A DNA stretch of 64,000 nucleotides from Dickeya oryzae. Lineage in GTDB: Bacteria; Pseudomonadota; Gammaproteobacteria; Enterobacterales; Enterobacteriaceae. Location: contig NZ_ML762920.1 of the NCBI RefSeq assembly GCF_009372235.1, positions 837,298 through 901,297 on the forward strand. Reading direction: 5' to 3'. The position numbers and the translations under genes were made by a program. This document shows positions 37,913 to 50,484 of this stretch, piece by piece. The notes below the pieces were generated by a model. That model saw nothing but the letters and a program-made list of their open reading frames with translations, made no database searches and was not told the DNA's origin. Position 1 is the stretch's first letter; each line of letters starts with the position of its first letter.

Positions 37913-40900
37913 TGCAGGAAACGACGCCGTTACAGGATGCCACGCTAAATACAGGTGGTGGGCCGTCGCGCCTGTTTATTCTCCGGCCGATAGCCACCAC
38001 CCTGTTGATGATCGCGATTCTGCTGGCTGGGATTGTAGGCTATCGAGCGTTGCCGGTTTCCGCGCTACCGGAAGTGGATTACCCGACGATTCAGGTCGTG
38101 ACGCTTTACCCTGGTGCCAGCCCGGATGTGATGACCTCAGCCGTCACCGCACCGCTGGAGCATCAGTTCGGCAGCATGTCCGGCCTCAAACAGATGTCGA
38201 GCCAAAGCTCCGGCGGCTCATCAGTGATCACATTGCAGTTCCAGTTGTCGTTATCGCTGGATGTGGCAGAACAGGATGTTCAGGCGGCGATTAACGCCGC
38301 CACCAACCTGCTGCCCACCGATCTGCCTTTCCCCCCCACCTACAGCAAGGTGAACCCGGCAGACCCGCCGATCATGACACTGGCGGTAACGTCCACTGCC
38401 CTGCCGCTGACGCAGGTGCAGGACATGATTGAAACGCGCATCGCGCAGAAAATCTCACAGGTGGAAGGCGTCGGGCTGGTAACCCTGGCCGGTGGTCAGC
38501 GGCCATCGGTGCGCATTAAGCTCAATCCAGGGGCGCTAGCCTCCTATGGTCTGAGCAGCGAAAGCGTGCGTACGGCTATTACCGCCGCCAACGTCAACAC
38601 CCCGAAAGGCAGTTTTGACGGCCCGGCGCGTTCGGTCACGCTCTCCGCTAATGATCAGATGCGTTCACTCGATGACTATCGCCAGTTGATCATCTCCTGG
38701 AAAAATAATGCACCGGTACGGTTGCAGGATGTCGCCACGGTGGAACAGGCAGCGGAAAATACCCGTCTGGCCGCCTGGGCTAATCAACATCAGGCTATTG
38801 TGCTTAATATTCAGCGCCAGCCCGGCGCGAACGTGATAGCCACCGCTGACCATATCCGCAGTCTGCTGCCGTCGCTGAAAGCCAGCCTGCCAAAATCGGT
38901 GGATGTCGCCCTGCTGACTGACCGCACGACCACTATCCGTGCCTCGGTCGAGGATGTGCAGTTCGAACTGATTCTGGCTATCGCGCTGGTGGTGATGGTG
39001 ATTTACCTGTTCCTGCGCAACGCCGTCGCGACGCTGATTCCCAGCATCGCCGTACCGTTATCGCTGGTGGGTACGTTTGCCGCCATGTATTTTCTCGGTT
39101 TCTCTGTCAACAACCTGACGCTGATGGCACTCACCATCGCCACCGGTTTCGTGGTTGACGATGCCATCGTTGTTATCGAGAACATCGCCCGTTATATCGA
39201 GCAAGGCGAAAAACCGCTACAGGCCGCGTTGAAAGGCGCGGGGGAAATCGGCTTTACCATCATCTCGCTGACCTTCTCGCTGATTGCTGTTTTGATCCCT
39301 TTGCTGTTCATGGGGGATATCATCGGCCGCCTGTTCCGTGAGTTTGCAGTGACACTGGCGGTGTCGATCCTTATCTCTGCCGTGGTGTCGTTGACGCTCA
39401 CGCCAATGATGTGCGCCCGTTTGTTAAGCCACCACTCATTGAGCCAACAAAACCGCTTTACCCGTGCCAGCGAGCGCTTTTTTGACACCGTGATCGCCTG
39501 GTATGGCCGTGGATTAACACGTGTTTTGAGTCATCCGTGGATTACCCTTGGCGTCGCACTGAGTACGCTGGTGCTCACGGTCTTGCTGTATATCGTCATC
39601 CCCAAAGGTTTTTTCCCGATACAGGATAACGGCATTATTCAAGGTACGGTGCAGGCGTCACAGACTATCTCCTTCTCCGGTATGGTGGACAAGCAGCAGC
39701 AGGCCACCACACTTATCATGCAGGATCCGGCGGTGGAAAGCGTGACCTCGTTTATCGGCGTGGATGGCACTAATGCCTCGCTTAACAGCGGCAGGTTACA
39801 GATCAACCTCAAACCGCTGGATGAACGCAGTGACCGTATCCAGGCGGTGATAGCACGGCTCCAGCAACGTACATCGGCACTGCCGGGCGTCCAGCTCTAT
39901 CTGCAGCCGGTACAGGACCTGACCATCGATACACAGGTCAGCCGTACCCAATATCAGTTCACCTTGCAAACCATGTCGCTGGATGAACTCAGCACCTGGG
40001 TGCCCAAACTGGTCGCCGAGCTACAGAAGCTGCCGCAATTGCAGGATGTGAGCAGTGACTGGCAAGACGGCGGTGCTGTTGCCTACGTGAAGGTTAACCG
40101 GGATAGCGCCAGCCGCCTTGGCATCACCATGTCCCAGGTGGATAGCGCCCTGTACAACGCATTTGGCCAGCGCCTGATCTCCACTATCTATACGCAATCC
40201 AACCAGTATCGCGTGGTGCTCGAACAGCATCAGGACCACAACAACGGGCTGGGGTCGTTGGATGATATTCGGCTTATTAACACCAGCGGCGGCGTGGTAC
40301 CGCTCAGCAGTATTGCGACCGTGGAAGAGCGCAAGGGGCCGTTATCCATCAACCACATCGATCAGTTCCCGTCGACGACCATTTCCTTTAACGTCGCGCC
40401 GGGCTACGCGTTGGGTGATGCGGTAAAAGTCATTCAGCAAACGCAGCAAAACATGCAGTTACCCAGCGATATCATCACCCGCTTCCAGGGCAGTACGTTG
40501 GCATTCCAGTCAGCGCTAACCAGCACTATCTGGCTAGTAGTGGCAGCGGTGGTGGCGATGTATATCGTATTGGGTGTGCTGTATGAAAGTTTTATCCACC
40601 CGGTCACTATCCTGTCTACGCTACCGACCGCGGGTGTTGGCGCGTTACTGGCACTCATGGCCGCAGGCAGCGATCTGAACATCATCGCCATCATCGGTAT
40701 CATTTTGCTGATCGGCATCGTGAAGAAGAACGCCATCATGATGATCGACTTTGCGCTGGCTGCCGAACGTGAACAAGGGATGACGCCCTATCAGGCGATT
40801 TATCAGGCCTGTCTGCTGCGTTTTCGCCCCATTCTGATGACCACCATGGCAGCGCTACTCAGCGCCATTCCGCTGATGTTCAGTACCGGCGTCGGTGCGG

Positions 40901-41052
40901 AACTACGCCGACCGCTGGGGATTTGTATGGTGGGGGGTCTGGTGATGAGCCAGGTGCTGACGCTGTTTACGACACCCGTTATCTACCTGCTGTTTGATCG
41001 TCTGGCACATCGCCTGCGCCGCCGCCAGCCGCAGGAAGGGGAAGCACAGTGA
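37912..41052 (+). CDS. mdtB: RND multidrug transporter subunit MdtB
   Basis: Proton-driven inner-membrane RND pump of 1046 residues (E. coli 1040). Twelve helices with two large periplasmic loops are visible: [19 protein letters not shown] opens it, and the proton-relay helix 4 reads [14 protein letters not shown] with the paired Asp residues. [16 protein letters not shown] marks helix 10. In E. coli MdtB and MdtC form a B2C heterotrimer exporting bile salts, novobiocin and others. The start is translationally coupled to mdtA, and it overlaps mdtC by 4 bases. Confidence 0.96.
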   Translation: MQETTPLQDATLNTGGGPSRLFILRPIATTLLMIAILLAGIVGYRALPVSALPEVDYPTIQVVTLYPGASPDVMTSAVTAPLEHQFGSMSGLKQMSSQSSGGSSVITLQFQLSLSLDVAEQDVQAAINAATNLLPTDLPFPPTYSKVNPADPPIMTLAVTSTALPLTQVQDMIETRIAQKISQVEGVGLVTLAGGQRPSVRIKLNPGALASYGLSSESVRTAITAANVNTPKGSFDGPARSVTLSANDQMRSLDDYRQLIISWKNNAPVRLQDVATVEQAAENTRLAAWANQHQAIVLNIQRQPGANVIATADHIRSLLPSLKASLPKSVDVALLTDRTTTIRASVEDVQFELILAIALVVMVIYLFLRNAVATLIPSIAVPLSLVGTFAAMYFLGFSVNNLTLMALTIATGFVVDDAIVVIENIARYIEQGEKPLQAALKGAGEIGFTIISLTFSLIAVLIPLLFMGDIIGRLFREFAVTLAVSILISAVVSLTLTPMMCARLLSHHSLSQQNRFTRASERFFDTVIAWYGRGLTRVLSHPWITLGVALSTLVLTVLLYIVIPKGFFPIQDNGIIQGTVQASQTISFSGMVDKQQQATTLIMQDPAVESVTSFIGVDGTNASLNSGRLQINLKPLDERSDRIQAVIARLQQRTSALPGVQLYLQPVQDLTIDTQVSRTQYQFTLQTMSLDELSTWVPKLVAELQKLPQLQDVSSDWQDGGAVAYVKVNRDSASRLGITMSQVDSALYNAFGQRLISTIYTQSNQYRVVLEQHQDHNNGLGSLDDIRLINTSGGVVPLSSIATVEERKGPLSINHIDQFPSTTISFNVAPGYALGDAVKVIQQTQQNMQLPSDIITRFQGSTLAFQSALTSTIWLVVAAVVAMYIVLGVLYESFIHPVTILSTLPTAGVGALLALMAAGSDLNIIAIIGIILLIGIVKKNAIMMIDFALAAEREQGMTPYQAIYQACLLRFRPILMTTMAALLSAIPLMFSTGVGAELRRPLGICMVGGLVMSQVLTLFTTPVIYLLFDRLAHRLRRRQPQEGEAQ

Positions 41053-44000
41053 AGTTCTTCGCGCTGTTTATCCATCGGCCGGTCGCCACCACATTGCTGG
41101 CGCTGGCGATAGCGCTGTGCGGGCTGCTCGGCTATCAGTTGCTGCCGGTGTCGCCGTTGCCACAGGTGGACTACCCGGTGATTTCGGTCACCGCTACCAT
41201 GCCCGGCGCATCACCGGAAACCATGGCGTCGTCGGTGGCGACGCCGTTAGAGCGCTCGCTGGGCCGTATTGCCGGTGTCAATGAGATGACCTCGATGAGT
41301 TCGCTGGGTAACACCCGCATCATCCTGCAGTTTGCGTTGGATAGAGATATTAACGGCGCGGCCCGTGACGTACAGGCGGCGATCAACGCCGCCCAGAGCC
41401 TGCTGCCGAGTAATATGCCAAGCCGCCCCTATTACCGGAAGGTCAACCCGTCTGACGCGCCGATCATGATCATCACGCTGACGTCGGACACCTACGGTCC
41501 GGGCCAACTGTACGACTACGCCTCGACCCAGGTGGCCCAGCGCGTGTCACAAATTGATGGGGTTGGCGATGTCACCATCGGTGGTAGCTCGTTACCGGCA
41601 GTCCGGGTAGAACTCAATCCACAAGCGCTGTTCAATCAGGGCGTGTCGCTGGATACCGTTCGCCAGTCTATCGCCCAGGCCAACGTGCGCCAGCCACTTG
41701 GTAGTGTGGACAGTGGCAACACTCACTACCAGATTCAAACCAATGACGAACTGAAAACCGCCAACGTTTACCGATCGCTCATCATCCACTACAACAATGG
41801 CGCGCCAGTGCGTCTGAGCGATGTGGCGACGGTAAAAGACTCGGTGCAGAACGTCCTCAACGCCGGGATGACCAACGCCAAACCGGCGGTATTGGTGTTA
41901 ATTCGCCGCGCGCCGGATGCCAACATCATCTCCACCGTGGATGCAATTCGCGCTGCCATGCCTGAATTGCAAGCCATGTTGCCCGCCTCAATCCACCTGA
42001 ATATCGCACAAGACCGCTCGCCCACCATTCGTGCCTCACTGCGTGACGTGGAGCGCTCGCTGACTATCGCGGTTTCGCTGGTGATTCTGGTGGTGTTCCT
42101 GTTCCTGCGCTCTGGTCGCGCCACGCTTATCCCGGCCATCGCGGTACCGGTGTCGTTGATTGGCACGTTCTCCGCCATGTACCTGTGCGGCTTTAGCCTG
42201 AATAACTTGTCGCTAATGGCCCTGACCGTGGCTACCGGTTTTGTGGTGGATGACGCCATCGTGGTGCTGGAAAACATTTCCCGCCATGTCGAGGCCGGGA
42301 TGAAGCCGTTACAGGCCGCGCTGCAAGGGGTACGGGAAGTTGGCTTTACCGTCGTCTCGATGAGCTTATCGCTGATCGCGGTATTTATACCGCTGCTGTT
42401 CATGGATGGCCTGCCTGGGCGTTTGTTCCGCGAGTTCTCGGTGTCGCTGTCGGTGGCGATACTGATTTCATTGCTGGTCTCCATCACCTTAACGCCGATG
42501 ATGTGCGCCCGATTGCTGCGCCCCCACACCGCGCGCAGCCAGCCGCGTACGCGTGGTTTCAACCGCCTGCTGCTCGGCTTACAGCAAGGTTATGGTCGCA
42601 GTTTACGCTGGGTGCTGAACCACTCACGTTGGGTCATGATGGTGTTGCTGGGGACGATTGGTCTGAGCGTCTGGCTTTATATCACCATCCCCAAAACCTT
42701 CTTCCCGGAGCAGGATACCGGGCGGCTGATGGGGTTCATTCAGGCCGACCAGAGCATCTCCTTCCAGGCGATGAAACGCAAATTACAGGATTTCATGACC
42801 ATCGTACGCGCCGACCCGGCGGTGGATAACGTCACCGGTTTTACTGGCGGGATGCGGACCAACAGCGGCTCGATGTTCATCAGCCTGAAACCGCTCGCCC
42901 AGCGTGACGTCAACGCGCAACAGGTCATCACCCGGCTACGCGCCAAACTGGCGAAAGAGCCCGGTGCCAACCTGTATCTGATGGCGGTGCAGGACGTGCG
43001 TATCGGTGGACGTGAAGCGAATGCAGGCTATCAGTTCTCGCTGTTATCGGACGACCTCTCGGTACTGAGAAGCTGGGAGCCAAAAATTCGCGATGCGCTG
43101 AGCAAGTTGCCACAACTGGCGGATGTCAGTTCTGACCAGCAGGACAAAGGGGCAGAACTGAGGCTGGTCTATGATCGTGATGCCATGGCAAGGCTGGGTA
43201 TCAACATTTCCAGCGCCAACACACTGCTGAACGACGCCTTTGGGCAGCGCCAGATCTCCACCATTTACCAGCCGATGAACCAGTATAAAGTCGTCATGGA
43301 GGTTGACCCGGCCTATACCCAGGACCCTGCCTCGCTGGAGAAAATGTTCATCATCAACAATGACGGCAAGCCGATACCGTTGTCGTTCTTTGCTCACTGG
43401 CAACCGGCTAACGCACCGCTGGCGGTTAACCATCAGGGGTTATCGGCGGCGGCGACCATCTCGTTCAACCTGCCGGAAGGGGCCAGCTTGTCAGAGGCAA
43501 CCACCGCGATTGAACGCACCATGACCTCACTGGGTGTACCACCCACTATTCGAGGTCAGTTCGCCGGTACCGCACTGGCGTTCCAGCAGTCGCAGCATTC
43601 GCAGGTTGTGCTGATTATTGCGGCGATCGTGACGGTCTACATCGTATTGGGGATGCTGTATGAGAATGTCGTCCACCCGCTGACCATTCTCTCTACCCTG
43701 CCCTCCGCCGGGGTCGGTGCGTTACTGGCGCTGGAATTGTTCAATAAGCCGTTCAGTCTGATTGCACTTATTGGCATTCTTTTGTTGATAGGCATCGTGA
43801 AGAAAAACGCCATCATGATGGTGGACTTTGCGCTGGTCGCGCAACGAGAAGGGAAACTCTCGGCACGCGAAGCGATTTTCCGCGCCTGCATGTTGCGTTT
43901 TCGCCCGATCATGATGACCACCATGGCGGCGTTGTTCGGCGCATTACCGTTGGTGCTCAGTAGCGGTGACGGCTCAGAGCTGCGTCAGCCGCTGGGTATC

Positions 44001-44138
44001 ACTATCGTTGGTGGGCTGGTGATGAGCCAGTTACTGACACTGTACACCACGCCGGTGGTGTACTTGTTCTTTGACAGACTGCGCTGGCGACGTCGTGAAC
44101 GCACTGACGCCGCTACGCATACTGAACCGTCGGCATGA
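41049..44138 (+). CDS. mdtC: RND multidrug transporter subunit MdtC
   Basis: Partner pump subunit of MdtB, 1029 residues (E. coli 1025). It starts with GTG at 41049 inside GTGA, overlapping the mdtB stop by 4 bases. Opening helix [19 protein letters not shown], relay helix [14 protein letters not shown] and [16 protein letters not shown] mirror MdtB. The 1:1 coding of two unlike subunits, both overlapped, fits the heterotrimer. Confidence 0.96.
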   Translation: MKFFALFIHRPVATTLLALAIALCGLLGYQLLPVSPLPQVDYPVISVTATMPGASPETMASSVATPLERSLGRIAGVNEMTSMSSLGNTRIILQFALDRDINGAARDVQAAINAAQSLLPSNMPSRPYYRKVNPSDAPIMIITLTSDTYGPGQLYDYASTQVAQRVSQIDGVGDVTIGGSSLPAVRVELNPQALFNQGVSLDTVRQSIAQANVRQPLGSVDSGNTHYQIQTNDELKTANVYRSLIIHYNNGAPVRLSDVATVKDSVQNVLNAGMTNAKPAVLVLIRRAPDANIISTVDAIRAAMPELQAMLPASIHLNIAQDRSPTIRASLRDVERSLTIAVSLVILVVFLFLRSGRATLIPAIAVPVSLIGTFSAMYLCGFSLNNLSLMALTVATGFVVDDAIVVLENISRHVEAGMKPLQAALQGVREVGFTVVSMSLSLIAVFIPLLFMDGLPGRLFREFSVSLSVAILISLLVSITLTPMMCARLLRPHTARSQPRTRGFNRLLLGLQQGYGRSLRWVLNHSRWVMMVLLGTIGLSVWLYITIPKTFFPEQDTGRLMGFIQADQSISFQAMKRKLQDFMTIVRADPAVDNVTGFTGGMRTNSGSMFISLKPLAQRDVNAQQVITRLRAKLAKEPGANLYLMAVQDVRIGGREANAGYQFSLLSDDLSVLRSWEPKIRDALSKLPQLADVSSDQQDKGAELRLVYDRDAMARLGINISSANTLLNDAFGQRQISTIYQPMNQYKVVMEVDPAYTQDPASLEKMFIINNDGKPIPLSFFAHWQPANAPLAVNHQGLSAAATISFNLPEGASLSEATTAIERTMTSLGVPPTIRGQFAGTALAFQQSQHSQVVLIIAAIVTVYIVLGMLYENVVHPLTILSTLPSAGVGALLALELFNKPFSLIALIGILLLIGIVKKNAIMMVDFALVAQREGKLSAREAIFRACMLRFRPIMMTTMAALFGALPLVLSSGDGSELRQPLGITIVGGLVMSQLLTLYTTPVVYLFFDRLRWRRRERTDAATHTEPSA

Positions 44139-44174
44139 TGCCGCGTCAGTCGCCATTGCCGTATCTGTAATCGT

Positions 44175-44194
44175 CGCCGGGGTTCGCCCCGGCG
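44175..44194 (+). other. GC-rich UUCG hairpin between mdtC and mdtD
   Basis: CGCCGGGG and CCCCGGCG form a perfect 8-bp stem on a UUCG tetraloop, 36 bases past mdtC and 40 before mdtD. No T-run follows, so it is unlikely to terminate. It may protect the upstream mRNA 3' end or lower expression of the downstream genes. Confidence 0.6.
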
Positions 44195-44233
44195 CCTGCA
44201 AGGGACAGGATATTCCCGGGAGTAATACCACGC

Positions 44234-45637
44234 ATGACCCATCAGCCCGCTTCCGTTCGCTGGCAATTGTGGATTGTAGCCTTCGGCTTTTTTATGCAAG
44301 CGCTGGATACCACCATCGTCAACACAGCCTTGCCTTCTATGGCGGTCAGCCTGAATGAAAGCCCGCTACGGATGCATGCGGTGATCGTCGCCTATGTTTT
44401 GACCGTCGCGATGCTGCTGCCTGCCAGCGGCTGGCTGGCAGACCGAATTGGCGTTCGCAATATTTTCTTCTCCGCCATTATGTTGTTTAGCCTCGGCTCA
44501 CTGCTTTGCGCCCGCTCCACCACCCTCAACGAGTTACTGTTTTCCCGCGTGATTCAGGGTATCGGCGGTGCCATGATGGTGCCGATTGGACGCCTGACGG
44601 TGATGAAGCTGGTGCCACGCGATCAATATATGGCGGCGATGACCTTCGTGACATTGCCGGGGCAGATAGGCCCGCTGATGGGGCCAACACTCGGCGGTTT
44701 CCTCGTCCAGTACGCCAGCTGGCACTGGATTTTCCTGATCAACATTCCGGTAGGTCTGGTGGGTGCCTTCGCCACCTGGTGGCTGATGCCTAATTTCACC
44801 ATGCCACCGCGCCGCTTTGACCTACTCGGCTTTGTTTGTCTGGTGATCGCAATGGGCACCCTGACACTGGCGCTAGACGGCCAAAAAAGCCTGGGGTTGT
44901 CCGTCTTAGCGTTGAGCGCACTGGTGCTGACCGGCGTTCTGGCGCTACTGGGTTACTGGTGGCACGCCAGAGACAACGAGCAATCGCTGTTCAATTTGCG
45001 TTTATTTGATACCCGCAGCTTTAGCATCGGCCTCTTCGGCGGCTGGCTGGCGCGCATCGGCAGTGGCATGCTGCCGTTTATGACGCCAGTATTTTTACAA
45101 ATTGGTCTGGGCTACACACCGTTTCACGCCGGGATGATGATGATCCCGCTGGTACTGGGCAACATGGGCATGAAACGGATCGTGGTGCTGATAGTTAACC
45201 GGTTCGGCTACCGTGTGGTACTGATCGCCTCGACACTGACGCTGGCGCTGGCTACGCTGCTGTTCGCGCTGGTCGCACTGATGAACTGGCACTGGATGAC
45301 GCCGGTAGTGCTGCTGTTGGTTGGCATGGTCAACGGCATTCGCTTTTCCACCATGAACACCCTGACGCTCAAAGACCTGCCGGACGACCTGGCCAGCGGC
45401 GGCAACAGCCTGCTGTCGATGTCGATGCAGCTCTCCACCAGTATGGGGGTCACTATCGCCGGTCTGCTGCTCGGCATTTTCGCCAATCAGCATCTGGCGA
45501 GTGGTACGCCGCAAACCCATACCGTCTTCCTCTATACCTATCTGTGCATGGTGGCGGTGATGGCATTCCCGGCGCTGATTTTCAACCGGGTGCCGCCCGA
45601 TACCGTTCAGCAGGCGACGCTGACGCGCCCCTCATGA
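44234..45637 (+). CDS. mdtD: MFS transporter MdtD
   Basis: Major-facilitator transporter of the DHA2 (14-helix) class, 467 residues. Family motifs include [14 protein letters not shown] in helix 1, the motif-A-like loop [14 protein letters not shown], and GPTLGGFL in helix 5. In E. coli it lies in the same operon but is not needed for MdtABC drug resistance; it has been described there as an iron-citrate exporter (IceT). Start ATG follows GGAGTAATACCACGC, so-so spacing. baeS starts 8 bases after its stop. Confidence 0.93.
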   Translation: MTHQPASVRWQLWIVAFGFFMQALDTTIVNTALPSMAVSLNESPLRMHAVIVAYVLTVAMLLPASGWLADRIGVRNIFFSAIMLFSLGSLLCARSTTLNELLFSRVIQGIGGAMMVPIGRLTVMKLVPRDQYMAAMTFVTLPGQIGPLMGPTLGGFLVQYASWHWIFLINIPVGLVGAFATWWLMPNFTMPPRRFDLLGFVCLVIAMGTLTLALDGQKSLGLSVLALSALVLTGVLALLGYWWHARDNEQSLFNLRLFDTRSFSIGLFGGWLARIGSGMLPFMTPVFLQIGLGYTPFHAGMMMIPLVLGNMGMKRIVVLIVNRFGYRVVLIASTLTLALATLLFALVALMNWHWMTPVVLLLVGMVNGIRFSTMNTLTLKDLPDDLASGGNSLLSMSMQLSTSMGVTIAGLLLGIFANQHLASGTPQTHTVFLYTYLCMVAVMAFPALIFNRVPPDTVQQATLTRPS

Positions 45638-45645
45638 GGTGAATA

Positions 45646-47004
45646 ATGAGATTCGGCATTACTGCCAGACTGTTTCTGGCCATTTTTTCCACCTGCATGC
45701 TGGTGCTGATCATCATGCACTTCGGTGTCCGGCTCAGTTTTGAAAAAGGGTTTATCGACTACATCCGCCGAGGTAATGAACAACGGGTGGTACAGATTCG
45801 TGGCTGGCTGGAAGATCAGTACCAGCAGTACGGCAATTGGGATTTTCTGCACAACAATGAACGCGGTATTTTCCCGATGCTGCGCGCGATGGAGCAGAAT
45901 AACGACGAGGCCATGCAGGCCTGGCGTACCCGATTTTGGGTCACGGATGAGAACCGTCGTCGCCTGATAGGCCCACCGATCCCGATGCCCGCGGGCAGCA
46001 CCTGGCAGCCGTTAATGTCGAAAAAGCGTATCGTTGGCTGGCTGGTCGCCGCCCCGGTAGAAGGGCTGACCCGTAGTGCCGACATCAATTTCGATCGCCA
46101 GCAACAACGCACCAGCTGGCTGATCGTCGCGTTTACCACGCTGTTGGCAGCCATGGTGACCTGGATGATGTCCCGCGGATTGCTGTCGCCAGTCAAACGG
46201 CTGGTCAATGGCATTCACCAACTGGCCGGCGGCGATTTCAGTACCCGGGTTACCGCCAGTGGGCGCGACGAGCTGGACAGGCTGGCGCAAGATTTTAACC
46301 AGTTGGCCTCGGCGCTGGAGAAAAACGAGCAGTCACGCCGGGCGTTTATGGCCGATATTTCCCATGAATTACGCACACCACTGGCGGTGTTGCGTGGCGA
46401 ACTGGAAGCCTTACAGGATGGCGTTCGGCGGCCCGATACCGCAGCGTTTGGCTCATTACAGGCGGAAGTTGCACTGCTGACCAAGCTGGTCGACGATCTT
46501 CATCAATTGTCGTTATCTGACCTGGGCGCGCTGGCTTACCGTAAATCGGCCATTAACGTCAGCATGCTGCTGCAAGTGTCGGTAGCGGCGTTCAGAGAGC
46601 GCTTTCAACACAAAGGTATTCAACTGACCACTGACTTTCACCCCGAAGCGGTGGTGTTTGGCGACCCAGACCGCCTGAACCAGTTGTTCAACAACCTGAT
46701 GGAAAACAGCCTGCGCTACACGGACGATGGCGGGCAACTGGAAGTCGACACCGAACTCCGTCCACAGCGGCTGATTATTCACTGGCGCGACAGCGCCCCC
46801 GGTATCAGCGACGAACAACTGGCGTTGATCTTCGAGCGTTTCTACCGTGCGGAAAGCTCACGCAACCGTGCCAGCGGTGGCTCCGGGCTGGGGTTGGCCA
46901 TTTGCGCCAATATCGTTGAGGCGCACGATGGACGCCTGTATGCTGAGCATTCAGCGCTCGGCGGCGTACAAATCACTGTCGAGCTTCCATTGCACCTATC
47001 CTGA
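45646..47004 (+). CDS. baeS: Envelope stress sensor kinase BaeS
   Basis: Inner-membrane histidine kinase that senses envelope damage by drugs, indole, tannin or flavonoids in enterobacteria. The 452 residues comprise an N-terminal helix (about 9-29), a periplasmic sensor to about 165, and a second helix. HAMP follows ([22 protein letters not shown]), then the HisKA box DISHELRTP with phosphorylated His240, and HATPase motifs [10 protein letters not shown] and [21 protein letters not shown] precedes the ATG. baeR follows after 13 bases. Confidence 0.95.
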   Translation: MRFGITARLFLAIFSTCMLVLIIMHFGVRLSFEKGFIDYIRRGNEQRVVQIRGWLEDQYQQYGNWDFLHNNERGIFPMLRAMEQNNDEAMQAWRTRFWVTDENRRRLIGPPIPMPAGSTWQPLMSKKRIVGWLVAAPVEGLTRSADINFDRQQQRTSWLIVAFTTLLAAMVTWMMSRGLLSPVKRLVNGIHQLAGGDFSTRVTASGRDELDRLAQDFNQLASALEKNEQSRRAFMADISHELRTPLAVLRGELEALQDGVRRPDTAAFGSLQAEVALLTKLVDDLHQLSLSDLGALAYRKSAINVSMLLQVSVAAFRERFQHKGIQLTTDFHPEAVVFGDPDRLNQLFNNLMENSLRYTDDGGQLEVDTELRPQRLIIHWRDSAPGISDEQLALIFERFYRAESSRNRASGGSGLGLAICANIVEAHDGRLYAEHSALGGVQITVELPLHLS

Positions 47005-47017
47005 TACAGGAACCGAC

Positions 47018-47749
47018 ATGACCGCATCCTCTTCTGCAACGGTGGGTGATGAAAACCTGCCAGTGCTGATCGTTGAAGATGAGCCCAAACTGGCACAGTT
47101 ACTGGTGGATTACCTGCAAGCATCAGGTTACCGCACCCACTGGCTGACACAGGGAGAAGACGTCGAACCCTGGGTGCGTGAACACCCCTGCCAGCTTATT
47201 CTGTTAGACCTGATGCTACCGGGCCGCGACGGTCTGACACTCTGCCGTGCCATTCGCGGTTTTTCCAATGTGCCGATCATTATGGTCACCGCGCGTACCG
47301 AAGAAATTGACCGGCTGCTGGGGCTGGAAATCGGTGCCGACGATTATATCTGTAAGCCCTACAGCCCGCGTGAAGTGGTCGCTCGGGTGAAAACCCTGTT
47401 GCGCCGCTGTCGCTGGCAACATGAACCGTTACCGAATGATGTCTTGCCCGCGTTGCTGATTGACCAGAATCGTTATCAGGCCAGTTACCTTGGCCGTCAT
47501 CTGGAACTGACGCCCGCCGAATTCCGGCTGCTGAAAACCCTCTCTGCCGAACCGGGACGCGTCTTTTCACGCGAGCAGTTGCTCGATCATCTGTACGACG
47601 ATTACCGGGTGGTAACTGACCGTACCATCGACAGCCATATAAAGAATCTGCGTCGTAAGCTGGAAATATTTGACCGGGAAACGTCGTTCATTCGCACGGT
47701 TTATGGCATTGGTTACCGCTGGGAAGCCGCCGCCAGTCAGGAAATATAA
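47018..47749 (+). CDS. baeR: Response regulator BaeR
   Basis: OmpR/PhoB-family regulator, partner of BaeS, activating mdtABCD. ATG 47018 (AGGA 6 bases upstream) gives 243 residues; the frame is open well into baeS but that is overlap. Receiver domain: acidic pair ED20-21, phosphorylated Asp64 in [10 protein letters not shown], and Lys in CKPYSPRE. The winged-helix domain [14 protein letters not shown]...[10 protein letters not shown] and the [16 protein letters not shown] recognition region complete it. Confidence 0.95.
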   Translation: MTASSSATVGDENLPVLIVEDEPKLAQLLVDYLQASGYRTHWLTQGEDVEPWVREHPCQLILLDLMLPGRDGLTLCRAIRGFSNVPIIMVTARTEEIDRLLGLEIGADDYICKPYSPREVVARVKTLLRRCRWQHEPLPNDVLPALLIDQNRYQASYLGRHLELTPAEFRLLKTLSAEPGRVFSREQLLDHLYDDYRVVTDRTIDSHIKNLRRKLEIFDRETSFIRTVYGIGYRWEAAASQEI

Positions 47750-47874
47750 CGCCCTCGCCCATTGGCGGTACGCCGTCAAAGAAACTGTCTGACTCGGTTA
47801 AAAATTTGCAATTCTCTATTGGCTCATGGCTGCTAGCATAATCACATACAAAAATGATGATAATGAGGGTAAAC

Positions 47875-48837
47875 ATGTCGGGATTAGTCAATGGCAAGTG
47901 GGTCGATGGCGATGTAGCGGCCGAAGAAATCAAAGGCGGGGCTTTCCATCGCCAGGAAACCCGATTCCGAGCCACTAAGCTGGTACCGGAGGCGGGACGA
48001 TATCAGTTATTTGTCTCGTATCTTTGCCCATGGGCCTCCCGCACGACGATTTACCGTAACCTGAAAGATCTCGGCAATGTGATTGCCTTATCGGTTGCAG
48101 ACCCTTGTATTGGCGAGCAGGGTTGGGAATTCAGTACTCCTCAGGATGCTGGCGAACAGGTCGCGCCGGTGCGCTACCTGCACCAGCTTTACACCGCCAG
48201 TGACGCGCATTACACCGGGAAAGTTTCGGTTCCCGTACTGTGGGACCGCAAAGAAGGCCGTATCGTCAATAACGAGTCGTCGGAAATCATCCGCCTGCTT
48301 AACCATGACTTTAACGATTTGACCGGTAACTGTCTGGATTTTTACCCAACGGATCTGCAGGCGGAAATCGACCACTGGAACAGCCTGATTTACGACAACA
48401 TCAATAACGGCGTGTATAAGACTGGCTTTGCTAAAACACAAGCACACTACGACCAGGCGGTAACGAGCTTGTTTGCAGCACTGGATACCGTGGAAGCACA
48501 CCTGGCGCATCACCGCTATCTGGTGGGCGACACCCTGACCGAAGCGGACTGGCGGCTGTTTGTGACGCTGGTGCGTTTTGATGCGGCTTACCACGGTGCC
48601 TTCAAGTGCAACATCCGTCGGCTGGCGGATTACCCGCACCTTTCAGGCTATCTGCGCGAGCTGTATCAATGGCCGGGCGTCAAAGACACCGTCAGGCTGG
48701 ACGACATCAAAGCCGGTTACTACAGCATTCGCTGGCTCAACCCGACCGGTATTATTGCAAAAGGGCCGCACGTGGACTTCGATCGCCCGCACCAGCGTGA
48801 GTTGATTGGCCCCTCAGCCGGTATTCGCTCCCTCTAA
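47875..48837 (+). CDS. Glutathionyl-hydroquinone reductase (Xi-class GST, YqjG-like)
   Basis: Reduces glutathionyl-(hydro)quinones with glutathione. The 320-residue protein has the thioredoxin-like N-domain with catalytic Cys51 in SYLCPWASRT, VSVPVLWDRKEGRIVNNESSEI, and the all-helical C-domain (NNGVYKTGFAKTQAHYDQAV, NPTGIIAKGP). The ATG at 47875 follows GAGGGTAAAC; upstream in-frame starts from 47854 are less likely. It resembles E. coli YqjG but lacks its longer N-terminal loop, so it may be a paralogue. Transcribed alone, after baeR. Confidence 0.9.
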   Translation: MSGLVNGKWVDGDVAAEEIKGGAFHRQETRFRATKLVPEAGRYQLFVSYLCPWASRTTIYRNLKDLGNVIALSVADPCIGEQGWEFSTPQDAGEQVAPVRYLHQLYTASDAHYTGKVSVPVLWDRKEGRIVNNESSEIIRLLNHDFNDLTGNCLDFYPTDLQAEIDHWNSLIYDNINNGVYKTGFAKTQAHYDQAVTSLFAALDTVEAHLAHHRYLVGDTLTEADWRLFVTLVRFDAAYHGAFKCNIRRLADYPHLSGYLRELYQWPGVKDTVRLDDIKAGYYSIRWLNPTGIIAKGPHVDFDRPHQRELIGPSAGIRSL

Positions 48838-49021
48838 TCTTCATTCTCGGCCAGGAAGCACTGGCCGTGAAGCATCATGTCCATCAGTAGAGCAACAGCT
48901 CAATGGACGCACTTTCTGTAAGCCGACTACTGATTTTTCCCGCCGTTGGCGTTAGAATCTGCCGCCTTTACTGTTCCCGCCCGGGAACAGCCTGACCTGA
49001 GATCAGACTTGAGAAACCACC

Positions 49022-50398
49022 ATGTTTAAACCGGAATTACTCTCTCCGGCCGGTACGCTGAAAAATATGCGTTACGCCTTTGCTTATGGCGCTGATGCAA
49101 TTTATGCCGGCCAGCCTCGCTACAGCCTGCGTGTGCGCAATAACGAATTCAACCACCAGACGCTGGCGCAAGCCATCAATGAAGCCCATGCGCTGGGTAA
49201 GAAGTTTTATGTGGTGGTTAACATTGCGCCACATAACGCCAAACTGAAAACCTTCCTGCGTGACCTGCAACCGGTGGTCGACATGAACCCGGATGCGTTG
49301 ATCATGTCTGATCCAGGGTTGATCATGCTGGTACGGGAAAATTTCCCCCAGATGCCGATTCATCTGTCGGTACAGGCCAACGCGGTCAACTGGGCGACGG
49401 TGAAGTTTTGGCAGCAGATGGGGCTGAGCCGGGTGATTTTGTCACGCGAACTGTCGCTGGAAGAGATTGAGGAAATCCGCCACCAGGTGCCGGAGATGGA
49501 GCTGGAAGTGTTCGTTCACGGCGCACTCTGTATGGCCTATTCCGGCCGCTGCCTGTTGTCTGGCTACATCAATAAGCGCGACCCGAATCAGGGCACCTGT
49601 ACCAATGCCTGCCGCTGGGAATACAACGTGCAGGAAGGTAAAGAAGACGCGGTGGGCAACATCGTACATATTCATGAACCGATTGCGGTCACCCAGATAG
49701 ACAGCGCTCAGCCGCAGCCCACGCTAGGCATCGGTGCACCGACCGATAAAGTCTTCATGCTGGAAGAAAAACAGCGACCGGGCGAATACATGAGCGCGTT
49801 TGAAGACGAGCACGGCACCTACATCATGAACTCACGCGACCTGCGCGCCATTCAACACGTAGAACGCCTGACCAACATGCAAGTCGCCTCGCTGAAAATT
49901 GAAGGCCGCACCAAGTCGTTCTATTACTGTGCCCGTACCGCACAAGTGTACCGCCGCGCTATCGACGATGCTGTCGCCGGTAAGCCGTTTGACCCAACGT
50001 TGCTGCAAACGCTGGAAGGCCTCGCGCACCGTGGTTACACCGAAGGCTTCCTGCGCCGCCACGTTCATGAGGATTACCAGAATTACGACTACGGTTACTC
50101 GGTGTCTGACCAGCAGCAGTTTGTCGGGGAATTCACCGGCGAGCGGCGCGACGGTCTGGCGGAAGTGGCGGTCAAGAACAAATTCTCTCGTGGTGACAGC
50201 GTGGAGATGATGACGCCGGGCGGCAACGTCCAGTTTACTATTGATACCCTGCTTAATAAAAAAGGTCAGGCTGTCGAGGTGGCGCCAGGTGACGGCCACA
50301 CCGTGTATCTGCCAGTGCCGGACGATATCGACCTGGAATACGCGTTACTGCTGCGCAACCTGTCGGGGACAACCACCCGTAATCCGCATGCAAAATAG
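49022..50398 (+). CDS. trhP: tRNA 5-hydroxyuridine modification protein TrhP (YegQ)
   Basis: Peptidase-U32-family protein that hydroxylates wobble U34 using prephenate-derived chemistry in E. coli. The 458 residues begin FKPELLSPAGTLKNMRYAFAYGADAIY. Four Cys lie in VHGALCMAYSGRCLLSGY and NQGTCTNACRWEY, suggesting an iron-sulfur cluster. The family IEGRTKSFYY motif is near residue 295. It lies downstream of baeSR, as yegQ does in E. coli, and upstream of CyaR. No strong ribosome site is visible (GAGAAACCACC). Confidence 0.93.
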   Translation: MFKPELLSPAGTLKNMRYAFAYGADAIYAGQPRYSLRVRNNEFNHQTLAQAINEAHALGKKFYVVVNIAPHNAKLKTFLRDLQPVVDMNPDALIMSDPGLIMLVRENFPQMPIHLSVQANAVNWATVKFWQQMGLSRVILSRELSLEEIEEIRHQVPEMELEVFVHGALCMAYSGRCLLSGYINKRDPNQGTCTNACRWEYNVQEGKEDAVGNIVHIHEPIAVTQIDSAQPQPTLGIGAPTDKVFMLEEKQRPGEYMSAFEDEHGTYIMNSRDLRAIQHVERLTNMQVASLKIEGRTKSFYYCARTAQVYRRAIDDAVAGKPFDPTLLQTLEGLAHRGYTEGFLRRHVHEDYQNYDYGYSVSDQQQFVGEFTGERRDGLAEVAVKNKFSRGDSVEMMTPGGNVQFTIDTLLNKKGQAVEVAPGDGHTVYLPVPDDIDLEYALLLRNLSGTTTRNPHAK

Positions 50399-50435
50399 CA
50401 AAAAAGTGACACAATCGTGCCAATTGTGACATTTT

Positions 50436-50451
50436 TTAGAATCAGATCACA
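50436..50451 (+). promoter_or_regulatory. CRP site of cyaR, centred at -41.5
   Basis: TTAGAATCAGATCACA has one strong half-site (ATCACA, continued by T) and one weak half (TTAGA) with the correct 6-base spacing. Its centre, between 50443 and 50444, is exactly 41.5 bases before the predicted CyaR start at 50485, the class II CRP position. CyaR is activated by cAMP-CRP in E. coli. Confidence 0.7.
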
Positions 50452-50484
50452 TCAATGGCACGGGTGACTGGTTATTATTGCAGC

